Shown here one piece after another: positions 56,168 through 64,000 of a stretch of DNA of 64,000 nt (positions are counted from its first letter, which is position 1; every line of letters begins with the position of its first letter). The notes under the pieces are model-generated. The model ran no database searches, had not been told where the DNA came from, and saw only the letters and a list, made by a program, of their open reading frames with translations. This DNA is from Thalassolituus maritimus (lineage in GTDB: Bacteria; Pseudomonadota; Gammaproteobacteria; Pseudomonadales; Oceanobacteraceae): contig CAJWBH010000007.1 in the NCBI GenBank assembly GCA_913019975.1, positions 1-64,000 on the forward strand, in the 5' to 3' direction. The position numbers were made by a program, and so were the translations under genes.

Positions 56168-57621
56168 ATGTGAACGCAGAGATTTTAATGAACGTCACAC
56201 CGACAGAGACACGCGTCGGTGTAGTGGAAAACGGTGTACTGCAGGAAATCTTTATCGAGCGTGAAAATCATCGTGGCCTGGTAGGTAATATCTACAAGGG
56301 CAAGGTGGTGCGGGTACTGCCGGGTATGCAGGCCGCGTTTGTCGATATCGGTCTTGAAAGGGCGGCGTTTATTCATGCCGCTGAAATCGGTGATGGCGAC
56401 GCCAATACGCCGATTAACCAGCTGGTGCACGAAGGTCAGTCGCTGGTCGTTCAGGTGACAAAAGATCCGATCGGTACCAAAGGTGCCCGCTTGACTACTC
56501 AACTCTCGATTCCTTCGCGCTATCTGGTGTTTATGCCGGGTTCGGTGCATGTCGGTATTTCGCAGAAAATCGAAGAAAATGGTGAGCGTGATCGACTCAA
56601 GCAGCTGGTGAAAGACAGTATGGAAGTCGAGGGCCTCACCGGGGAGGCCGGATTTATTCTGCGTACCGCGGCCGAAGGTGTGGGCGAAGAAGAAATCGGT
56701 GCAGATACCAGCTACCTGCGTCGCTTGTGGCGAAAACTGCAGGAGCGTATCGCGGACAACAAGCCACCCAGCCTTGTATACGACGAACTGCCTCTGTCGC
56801 TGCGGACGATTCGTGACCTGTCCCGTCCAGAAACCAGCAAGCTGTTGATTGACTCCCGCGAGACGTTCCAGAAAATCGAACAGTTCTGTCAGCAGTATGT
56901 GCCAGAGGTTGCTGAGAAAATCGAATACTATCCGGGGCCGCGTCCGATCTTTGACCTCTACAGTGTGGAAGATGAAATTCAGCGTGCCCTTGAACGCAAA
57001 GTGCCCCTGAAATCAGGCGGCTATCTGGTGATTGATCAGACGGAAGCCATGACCACCATTGATGTGAACACGGGTGGTTTTGTCGGTCGCCGTAATCTCG
57101 AAGAAACGATTTTTAAAACCAATCTTGAAGCGGCAACCGCCATCGGTCGTCAGGTTCGTTTGCGTAACCTGGGCGGCATTATCATTCTCGATTTTATCGA
57201 TATGACCGACACTGAACATCAGCGTCAGGTGCTGCGTATGCTCGAGAAGGTGCTGGAGAAAGATCACACCAAAACCAAGATCAGCGGTGTGTCTGAATTA
57301 GGGCTGGTGGAGATGACGCGTAAGCGTACCCGTGAGTCTCTTGAGCACATGCTGATGGAAACCTGCCAGGCCTGTGATGGTCGTGGTGTGGTTAAAACAG
57401 CAGAGACCGTCTGCTATGAAATATTCCGTGAAATTCTGCGTGAAGAGCGCGCGTACGAAGCAGGGACTTATCTCGTTCTGGCGAGTCAGCAGGTGGTCGA
57501 TCGCCTGTTAGATGAAGACAGTCATGGAATGGCTGATCTTGAAGCGTTTATTGGCAAGGCAATTAAGTTGCAGGTCGAAGCCCAGTATACGCAGGATCAG
57601 TACGACATCGTCCTGCAGTAA
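56164..57621 (+). CDS. rng: Ribonuclease G
   Basis: The 485-residue RNase E/G endonuclease has an N-terminal S1 region (YKGKVVRVLPGMQAAFVDIGLERAAFIHAAEI), the catalytic DNase-I-like part (TTIDVNTGGFVGRRNLEETI, then IIILDFIDM), and the zinc link CQAC. RNase G matures 16S rRNA 5' ends and degrades mRNAs. It is too short for RNase E, which has a long tail. Confidence 0.97.
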   Translation: MNVNAEILMNVTPTETRVGVVENGVLQEIFIERENHRGLVGNIYKGKVVRVLPGMQAAFVDIGLERAAFIHAAEIGDGDANTPINQLVHEGQSLVVQVTKDPIGTKGARLTTQLSIPSRYLVFMPGSVHVGISQKIEENGERDRLKQLVKDSMEVEGLTGEAGFILRTAAEGVGEEEIGADTSYLRRLWRKLQERIADNKPPSLVYDELPLSLRTIRDLSRPETSKLLIDSRETFQKIEQFCQQYVPEVAEKIEYYPGPRPIFDLYSVEDEIQRALERKVPLKSGGYLVIDQTEAMTTIDVNTGGFVGRRNLEETIFKTNLEAATAIGRQVRLRNLGGIIILDFIDMTDTEHQRQVLRMLEKVLEKDHTKTKISGVSELGLVEMTRKRTRESLEHMLMETCQACDGRGVVKTAETVCYEIFREILREERAYEAGTYLVLASQQVVDRLLDEDSHGMADLEAFIGKAIKLQVEAQYTQDQYDIVLQ

Positions 57622-57632
57622 CAGGTGTACTG

Positions 57633-60600
57633 ATGTTGCGCTCAGTCTGGACTCAGTTATGGATAACTCTGGTGGTAGCCACAGTGCTGCTCGCCTTTTA
57701 TACCAGTCTGGGCCGACAGTTAATTCCGCTGATTGAAACTCAGAAGCCTGAGCTTGAGGCGCTGTTGCAACAGCAGCTAGGCTTGCCCGTCAGCGTTGGT
57801 ACTCTTCAAGGTGACTGGAATCTTCTGTCACCGGTCGTGCGTCTGGAAGATATTCAGGTGGGTGGCGAAGATGAGACCCTTAGTGTTGGGCGCATTGAAG
57901 CCGAACTGGATATCAGCGCTACTGCATTTTATTTCTCCCCCGTTTTTAAGCGCATTCTTGTCGAAAACGTGCGTGCGCCTCTGACTGAGAATGAAGACGG
58001 CCAGTTATTTCTGGGTGAGCGGCCCTTAATTAATACCTCAAATATTACCGACCCAAAGACAGATAAGGCCGATAAAAAAGCGACACCGCGCTGGCTTGAA
58101 TGGTTGGGCTATCAGCAGGCTGTGATTCTCAGTGATTGGGAAATTACCAATGCCCGCAGTAGTGGTTCGGAAACGCTCCTGATCCGTAAGGTGTTGTGGC
58201 GTAACCGGGGTGAGCAGCATGCACTTGAAGGTGACGTTGCCTGGGGGCGTGAAGAAATTGCCGATGTGTATGTGGGCGCCCAGCTGAAGGGCCCGTTGTG
58301 GCCGTGGGACGATCAGGAAGGTCAGATTTATCTGCGTGCCGATGAACAGCAGTGGACCCGCTGGATTCCGGAAGACCTGCCGCGGGAACTCTCGTTGCCG
58401 TCATTGCGTGGCAGTATGGAAGGGTGGTTGTCGATTGCTAATGGCGACCTCGATTCTATCTATGTGCGTGGTGAAGTACCGGAATTAATGTTGGATGCAC
58501 CGGCTAAGCAGCTTGTGCTGACAGACGGGCAGCTGGAAATCTCAGGCGAGCGCAGTGATGAAGACTGGCACCTGAGCATTCGTCAGGAATTCACGCAGAA
58601 TCTGCCGTTAAACGAACTGCGCCTTAGCTCAGTTCAACTCGATGACGAGCGTGGCTGGCACATAGGTATTCCTCGTGCCGACCTTCAGGACGTCAGTAAT
58701 TTCATACTGGATTACAACTTGCTGCCCGAACGTTTCAGCCGGTATATCGAGAACCTTGAACCTGAAGGATTGGCAGAAAGCGTACGCATCAGTCTGGTGC
58801 CTGAAGTGGCTGAGACAGGTGAACGTGGTGTCGATATCCGGGCAGACCTGAGCGACATCTCGACCAAAGCGTTTATTGGTATTCCGGCCTTTACTGGTGC
58901 CGATGGGCATCTGCACTTGCAGCCGCAGGGTGGCGTCGCTCATATTGATGACCCTTCCCTCAGTATGCACCTTGATGGCGTCTACAATCCGACCTGGGAT
59001 CTGACTGACGCCTCTGCGAGCTTCTATTGGGATATTCAGCCGGAGCTTTTCAATCTACGACTGGTCGACCTCGACGCCGGACTGCGTGATGCCCGTGTTC
59101 ATGGCGACCTTGCGATTCGCCTGCCGCGATGGGACACGGATGTAGAAAGTCATCTTGCCTTGATACTCGGGATTGATAAGGCGGATATCCGCTTACAGGA
59201 AGACCTGGTTCCCGACATGCTCGACCCGTCCATTAATGAGTGGCTCGATGATTCCTTGCGAGGAGGAACAGCTTCTCAAGTCGGCTTTGTATTGAACGGC
59301 GTTATCGGGGGCGATATTCCAGACAACGGTCTGACTACGCAGCTTTATCTCGAAGCCGATAACGCCACCATCGATTATCTGGATGGCTGGCCTTCGGTGG
59401 CTGGTGTTAAAGGACGTGTATTTCTCGACAGCCCTGATCTGGATGCATGGATTGATGAAGGGCGCACTTTGGGTGGGCAACTGAGTCCGGGGGCGCGGGT
59501 TAAATTACGCGACACCCGTGCGGGTACCGAGCTATCCCTTAATGGTCATATCGAAGGTGACAGCAGTGAGGCGTTACTCTATTTGCAGGAGACACCACTG
59601 GCGGATCTGATTGATCGATCTCTTGATGATTGGCTGGCTACAGGCTCAGCAGCAACCGATCTCAGTCTGTCGATGATTCTTGGTGACGAAGATGCTACGC
59701 CCGATGTTGAGCTGCGCAGTGTGCTCCAGAATACCGGCATTACGCTCACGTCTGCAGACCTGAAATTCAGCGATCTGAATGGTGCGCTGACGTTTGATAC
59801 CGATACCGGTTTATTCGCCGACAAACTCAGTGGACGTACTTTTGGTGGCGAGTTTACGCTGGATATTAATTCGGTCGCTACCGGCGACAGTTATCGGATT
59901 GATGGCGATGCCTCTGGTAGCGCTGACTGGCAATCGTTTAAACAATGGGCGGACTTATTTTTACTCGACCCGGTAAAAGGCCAGTTGAGCTATCGCGCCA
60001 GCCTGGGTATTGACCCCGCTGAAGACAATCCGTTTAACCTCCTGATTGAGTCCGACTTGCAGGGCACAGAGATCTCCCTGCCTGCACCTATGGGTAAAGC
60101 ATCGGAAGATAAGCGTCGTCTCACAGCCCTTGTGACACCGGGAGATACCATTGACGTTTCAGTGAATTATGACGATTTATTGAGTACGTCGGTGCGACTC
60201 GATGACGCGGGTGTAACCACAGGTGAAGTGGTGCTGGGTGGTGGCGAAGCGCGTATTGATGATAGCCCTGGCATTGATATTACAGGCCGGGTTCCGGGAA
60301 CGGTGAATGTCTCAGACTGGTGGGATGTCTGGGATCGTATGATGCTGCTGGTGGAAAAAGCAGATGCCAGGGCGCTGGCTCAGGGCTTACCGACCGAGCT
60401 GCCTGAAAATACGCTTGGGAATACCAACCCGGTCAGTTCGGTTGAGCTGACTATCGACTCACTCGATGCCTGGGATATTCCGATCGGAGCTACTCGTGTT
60501 TCGGGCGGTCAGGAGTTTGGTGAGTGGACGATCCAGCTCGCTAATGAAGTTGCTCGGGGCACGGTCGTTATCCGCGAAGACGAGAATGATCCTCTGGTTC

Positions 60601-61625
60601 TGTTGATGGACTTTGTTCACGTACCTGAACCCCAGGAACCGGCATCTGAACAAACGATCGCGTCTGCAGCGGCCGAAACTTCAGCAACTGCTTCACAAAA
60701 TACAGACCCGATGGCGGAGTTTATCCCGGCAGATGTCAGCGCTATGGATATCACGATTCAGGAGCTTTATTACGGTACTCGTAACTTTGGTCGTTGGCAG
60801 GCGACAACGCGTCCGATTCCATCCGGGTTGAGCTTGCAGGTTCTCGACAGTGACATGAAGGGGATTAAACTTCAGGGAACACTGGACTGGGTTTTACGCG
60901 AAGGTCAGCATGCAACGCGTATGACGGAGTTTGATGTCCGTGCGAGTAAGGTCGCCGATATTCAGCGCGCCTTCCGTCTGCAACCTGTGGTTGAGGGCGA
61001 TAAACTCACTGGCAAATTCAGCCTCGACTGGATTGGCTCGCCCGCTGGTTTTGACACCGAAACGTTAAATGGCAAAGCCAATTTCCGTATTACGAACGGA
61101 CGTGTGAATGCAGAAGGAGCGGCGGCTCTGAAAGCCTTCGGTGCATTGAATTTCAATTCTATTTTCCGGCGTCTTCGTCTCGACTTTTCTGACCTTGTAG
61201 GCTCGGGGCTGGCATTCGATACCATGAAAGGCGCAGCGACTATCGAGCAGGGTGTGCTGACGTTAAGTGAGCCTATTACTGTTGATGGTCCGGGCGGTAA
61301 ATTTCTGACCTCGGGTATGACAGACCTGAATACCACTGAGCTCGATATGAAGCTGGCGGTGACCTTCCCCGTGACTAATACCTTACCTCTGGTCGCCGTA
61401 CTGGCGGGTTTTGCACCACCCGTCGCCGCATCTATCTACGTCACCGAACGACTCATTGGTGACGAATTGGAGCGCTTTACCAGTGCGAGTTATACCATCT
61501 CCGGGACCTGGCAGGAGCCGGACGTAAAACTGAATAAAGCCTTCGATAATGACGTTGAGGGCAAAAAGAGCCGGGGCTTTATGGATCGCGTACTGAGTAT
61601 TTTTGGCTTGGGAGGAGATGACTGA
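57633..61625 (+). CDS. yhdP: YhdP-family AsmA-like envelope protein
   Basis: The 1330-residue product has one N-terminal membrane helix (about 8-28) and a very long periplasmic beta-rich chain, ending in an AsmA-like C-terminal region (LSEPITVDGPGGKFLTSGMTDL... VTFPVTNTLPLVAVLAGFAPPVAASIYVTERLIG). E. coli YhdP (about 1266) forms a bridge moving phospholipids to the outer membrane, with TamB and YdbH. It follows rng by 11 bases and shares a base with the next gene. Confidence 0.95.
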   Translation: MLRSVWTQLWITLVVATVLLAFYTSLGRQLIPLIETQKPELEALLQQQLGLPVSVGTLQGDWNLLSPVVRLEDIQVGGEDETLSVGRIEAELDISATAFYFSPVFKRILVENVRAPLTENEDGQLFLGERPLINTSNITDPKTDKADKKATPRWLEWLGYQQAVILSDWEITNARSSGSETLLIRKVLWRNRGEQHALEGDVAWGREEIADVYVGAQLKGPLWPWDDQEGQIYLRADEQQWTRWIPEDLPRELSLPSLRGSMEGWLSIANGDLDSIYVRGEVPELMLDAPAKQLVLTDGQLEISGERSDEDWHLSIRQEFTQNLPLNELRLSSVQLDDERGWHIGIPRADLQDVSNFILDYNLLPERFSRYIENLEPEGLAESVRISLVPEVAETGERGVDIRADLSDISTKAFIGIPAFTGADGHLHLQPQGGVAHIDDPSLSMHLDGVYNPTWDLTDASASFYWDIQPELFNLRLVDLDAGLRDARVHGDLAIRLPRWDTDVESHLALILGIDKADIRLQEDLVPDMLDPSINEWLDDSLRGGTASQVGFVLNGVIGGDIPDNGLTTQLYLEADNATIDYLDGWPSVAGVKGRVFLDSPDLDAWIDEGRTLGGQLSPGARVKLRDTRAGTELSLNGHIEGDSSEALLYLQETPLADLIDRSLDDWLATGSAATDLSLSMILGDEDATPDVELRSVLQNTGITLTSADLKFSDLNGALTFDTDTGLFADKLSGRTFGGEFTLDINSVATGDSYRIDGDASGSADWQSFKQWADLFLLDPVKGQLSYRASLGIDPAEDNPFNLLIESDLQGTEISLPAPMGKASEDKRRLTALVTPGDTIDVSVNYDDLLSTSVRLDDAGVTTGEVVLGGGEARIDDSPGIDITGRVPGTVNVSDWWDVWDRMMLLVEKADARALAQGLPTELPENTLGNTNPVSSVELTIDSLDAWDIPIGATRVSGGQEFGEWTIQLANEVARGTVVIREDENDPLVLLMDFVHVPEPQEPASEQTIASAAAETSATASQNTDPMAEFIPADVSAMDITIQELYYGTRNFGRWQATTRPIPSGLSLQVLDSDMKGIKLQGTLDWVLREGQHATRMTEFDVRASKVADIQRAFRLQPVVEGDKLTGKFSLDWIGSPAGFDTETLNGKANFRITNGRVNAEGAAALKAFGALNFNSIFRRLRLDFSDLVGSGLAFDTMKGAATIEQGVLTLSEPITVDGPGGKFLTSGMTDLNTTELDMKLAVTFPVTNTLPLVAVLAGFAPPVAASIYVTERLIGDELERFTSASYTISGTWQEPDVKLNKAFDNDVEGKKSRGFMDRVLSIFGLGGDD

Positions 61626-62416
61626 TGACAGGCAGAATTGCAGCGGTGCAATGCACCAGCGTCAGTGATCCGGAAAAGAATAAACGGGCGCTGTCGGTGT
61701 TGATTTCTGAAGCAGCGTCTCAAAATGCAGATCTCGTGCTTCTGCCCGAAATGTGCCTGAGCATGAACAGTGATTATTATCAGGAGCTTGCTGAAGACAG
61801 CGCAACACTGGACTGGCTGGCAGCTCAGGCTGCCACCCATTCGTTGTGGCTGGTGGCTGGTGCTGTTCCTCAGCCAGCCCCGGGTGATGACGCCCGTGTT
61901 CGTTCTGCGTCACTGGTGTTTAACCCGGAAGGCGAGTTAGTTAAACGCTACGATAAAATTCATTTATTTGATGTCGACGTAGGGGATGCTCAGGGAAGCT
62001 ACCGGGAGTCTGATACCTTTTCTTCGGGCAGTGACATCGTCAATATCGAAACACCTGTCGGCAATATCGGTCTGACGATTTGTTTTGATCTACGCTTCCC
62101 TGAACAGTATCAGGCTCTGCGTGACGCCGGTGCAGATATTATTCTTGTGCCAGCCGCCTTTACACATACTACGGGCGAGGCGCACTGGGAAATTCTGTTG
62201 AAGGCCCGGGCCATCGAAACGCAATGTTATGTACTCGCGGCTAACCAGTGTGGCTGGCATGACGACAAACGCCGCACCTGGGGGCACTCGATGATTATTG
62301 ACCCCTGGGGTGAATCACTGGGAATGCTCCATGAGTCGCCGGGTGTGATTGTTGCCGACGTGGATCTGAAAGTGTTGGAAGACCTCAGAAAGAAAATGCC
62401 ACTCACTCGTCCATAG
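61625..62416 (+). CDS. Nitrilase-superfamily carbon-nitrogen hydrolase
   Basis: The 263-residue product has the catalytic triad Glu42 (LLPEM), Lys111 (RYDKIHLFD) and Cys153 (TICFDLRFPE), and resembles the Nit1/YbeM group, which deaminates glutathione side-products. It starts on the last base of yhdP, the conserved order in pseudomonads. The exact substrate cannot be told by sequence. Confidence 0.9.
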   Translation: MTGRIAAVQCTSVSDPEKNKRALSVLISEAASQNADLVLLPEMCLSMNSDYYQELAEDSATLDWLAAQAATHSLWLVAGAVPQPAPGDDARVRSASLVFNPEGELVKRYDKIHLFDVDVGDAQGSYRESDTFSSGSDIVNIETPVGNIGLTICFDLRFPEQYQALRDAGADIILVPAAFTHTTGEAHWEILLKARAIETQCYVLAANQCGWHDDKRRTWGHSMIIDPWGESLGMLHESPGVIVADVDLKVLEDLRKKMPLTRP

Positions 62417-62450
62417 TGAGTACTCTAAGCGACTGGCCTTGATGTCATCG

Positions 62451-64000
62451 TCAGACCAGTCGTTCGTAGAGCAGGCCGAGAACTAATATCAGTAAGATAA
62501 AAGAAACCCCTTGCCAGAACCTGACCGGATCTCGCTCCATCACCGGTGGGCGTGATTTCTGAAGGTAGACTGAATTCGGATTTCTCAGATCATAAATAAA
62601 TTCAGCCGGTTCTTTGTAGCGCATCGCTCGTTTAGGGTGGACCGCCTTTTTAATCGCCTCATCAACCCAGACGGGAATAGCACGTCCGCAACTTCGCACA
62701 GAGGTGTAGTGCAGTTTATTCAGGTCCTTACGTTTGGTGATGCGGGCGACATCTGAGCCGTACGGTAAGCGCCCGGTCAGTAGTTCGTAAGTAATTGCAC
62801 CGAGAGCGTACACATCGGATTCTGTAGAGCCCTGTGCTCCCAGAAAATATTCCGGGGCGGAGTATTGAGCCGTGCCAAGTAACGTCAGGCGCTCGAGCGG
62901 TGTATCTATTTCGGTGATGCCTGCTACCTGCGTCGAGCCAAAGTCCAGAATTCGCACGGTGCCATCATTGCCGATCATTAAATTATCGGGTTTAAGGTCC
63001 TGATGCAGCATTTCCAGGCGGTGAAAGGCCTGAACGCCACGGGCGGCCTGTTCCATAATTTCCCGGACCTGTTCGAGGGTCGGCTCCGGATGATCACGCA
63101 TCCACTGGTCAAGTGTCTGGCCTTCGATGTATTCGGTGGTGACGTAAATAAAGTTGCGCACCCGATGTGATGGACCCGGACGAACTACGTAAGGGCTGTC
63201 GATCCTTCTGGCAATCCAGTCTTCCAGCAGAAAGCGTTCAAGGTACGCCGTGTTGTCACGCAGCTCACCGGATGGCGTTTTCAGGATGAGCGTTTGTTCT
63301 GTCTCTGTGTCTTTTGCAAGATACACATGGCTGCGTGGGCTGCTGTGTATCTTGCGCAGAATGTTGTAGCCGTCGAACTCATCGCGCGCCTTCAGAGAGG
63401 GAGGAAAGGGGAGCTCGGTGAGCTGTTGATGAACGTCCTCTTTATTCTGATCAAGCAGGTGATCAATACGTAAAATCTGGATCGTCAGGTTGTCGTTACT
63501 GTTGTTATCCCGTGCGGCTTCGAGGATTTCTCGTGCGGCACGATCAAGATCCGATGAATATTTATTGATCGTACTGATGACCAGCTCGTCGTTGACGAAC
63601 TCATAAATGCCATCGGTAGCACTGATAAAGATATCACCGACATTGACTGAGAGAGACAGATAATCAATTTCTAGCTGGGTATCCATGCCTAAGGCACGGG
63701 TCAGGTAGCTTTGGTCTTCGGAGGTATAAAAACGATGGTCTGTTGTCAGTTGTTCCAGCTGTTTATCTGCAACACGGTAAACACGGCTGTCACCGACGTG
63801 AAAAATATGGGCGGTACGGGATTTAATAACTAACCCATTAAAGGTGCAGACATAGCCTTTATTCGGGTCGTAGCTTCTCAGGTTTCTTCTGGCTTGTGCA
63901 TGTAGCCATGAGTTTGTTGCCTTCAGTACCCTTAGCCCCGAGGTCTTTACTGTCCATGCTTCTGAGGTGCTGAAATAGTCACTGAGAAAGCTCTGAACAG
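62451..64000 (-). CDS. Fused PP2C phosphatase and Ser/Thr protein kinase, 5' end outside window
   Basis: The frame is open from the stop at 62451 to the window end, so the start lies beyond 64000; the ATG at 63686 is internal. The N-terminal visible part (residues from about 64000) is PP2C-type: FHVGDSRVYRV, DQSYLTRALG, ATDGIYEFV and NDNLTIQIL. The C-terminal part is a Hanks kinase: IYVTTEYIEGQTLDQW, catalytic HQDLKPDNLM, DFGSTQV, YSAPEYFLG. A last membrane helix (FWQGVSFILLILVLGLLYERLV) ends it. Fused forms occur in pseudomonads. It is convergent with the nitrilase gene. Confidence 0.9.
   Translation of the reverse strand, partial: VQSFLSDYFSTSEAWTVKTSGLRVLKATNSWLHAQARRNLRSYDPNKGYVCTFNGLVIKSRTAHIFHVGDSRVYRVADKQLEQLTTDHRFYTSEDQSYLTRALGMDTQLEIDYLSLSVNVGDIFISATDGIYEFVNDELVISTINKYSSDLDRAAREILEAARDNNSNDNLTIQILRIDHLLDQNKEDVHQQLTELPFPPSLKARDEFDGYNILRKIHSSPRSHVYLAKDTETEQTLILKTPSGELRDNTAYLERFLLEDWIARRIDSPYVVRPGPSHRVRNFIYVTTEYIEGQTLDQWMRDHPEPTLEQVREIMEQAARGVQAFHRLEMLHQDLKPDNLMIGNDGTVRILDFGSTQVAGITEIDTPLERLTLLGTAQYSAPEYFLGAQGSTESDVYALGAITYELLTGRLPYGSDVARITKRKDLNKLHYTSVRSCGRAIPVWVDEAIKKAVHPKRAMRYKEPAEFIYDLRNPNSVYLQKSRPPVMERDPVRFWQGVSFILLILVLGLLYERLV

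Overview
The window looks like chromosomal DNA of a marine-type gammaproteobacterium. Several gene orders match the Pseudomonas/Oceanospirillales branch: mutY-yggX-tRNA-Phe, hisBHAF, rplM-rpsI-petABC-sspA-sspB, gatCAB opposite mreBCD-maf-rng-yhdP-nitrilase, and holD-like-rimI. I infer an Oceanospirillaceae-like host, but no species marker is present. There is no rRNA, CRISPR array, complete prophage or recognisable insertion sequence.

Layout. 1-789 is gene-free and holds terminators and possible gene remnants. 790-7075 is a same-strand cluster of four secreted proteins that share a signal peptide followed by a double-glycine-like motif (DUF6160/FilA-like). 7147-10586 carries leuA, a HolD-like gene, rimI and a CbiM-like membrane protein. 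The redox two-component pair regB-regA (10613-12327) reads leftwards. argS and a SPOR-domain protein follow, then, leftwards, a DUF4382 lipoprotein, tRNA-Phe, yggX, mutY, a GGDEF/EAL protein, mlaC and a panM-like gene. hisBHAF and a chemoreceptor with a possible haem-c site are on the plus strand. ompA, a SHOCT-domain protein and ilvD are on the minus strand. A DUF393-GDPD-RNase J-like trio, arsH, a fused TRAP permease and prfC come next. rplM-rpsI, petABC (cytochrome bc1) and sspAB complete the second third.

43251-49690 is an accessory island between sspB and gatB. It holds a DUF4112 protein, a small membrane protein, a toxin-like gene with its overlapping putative immunity gene, a second partial toxin C-terminus with its own diverged immunity gene, a MaoC-type hydratase, a Tdi1/DUF1851-like orphan immunity protein, and an AT-rich gene for a NACHT-domain NTPase of the bacterial NLR type. 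This is the most likely place for conflict or anti-phage functions. The rest is core: gatCAB leftwards, mreBCD-maf-rng-yhdP-nitrilase rightwards as a tightly overlapping operon, and a fused PP2C phosphatase/protein kinase cut by the window end.

How the genes work together. petABC plus RegBA suggest respiratory redox control, since RegB carries a near-intact quinone motif. mreBCD and rng/yhdP serve envelope shape and RNA processing. The DUF6160 cluster probably builds a cell-surface structure whose processing peptidase must lie elsewhere. The toxin/immunity modules and NACHT gene look like inter-bacterial competition and phage defence cargo.
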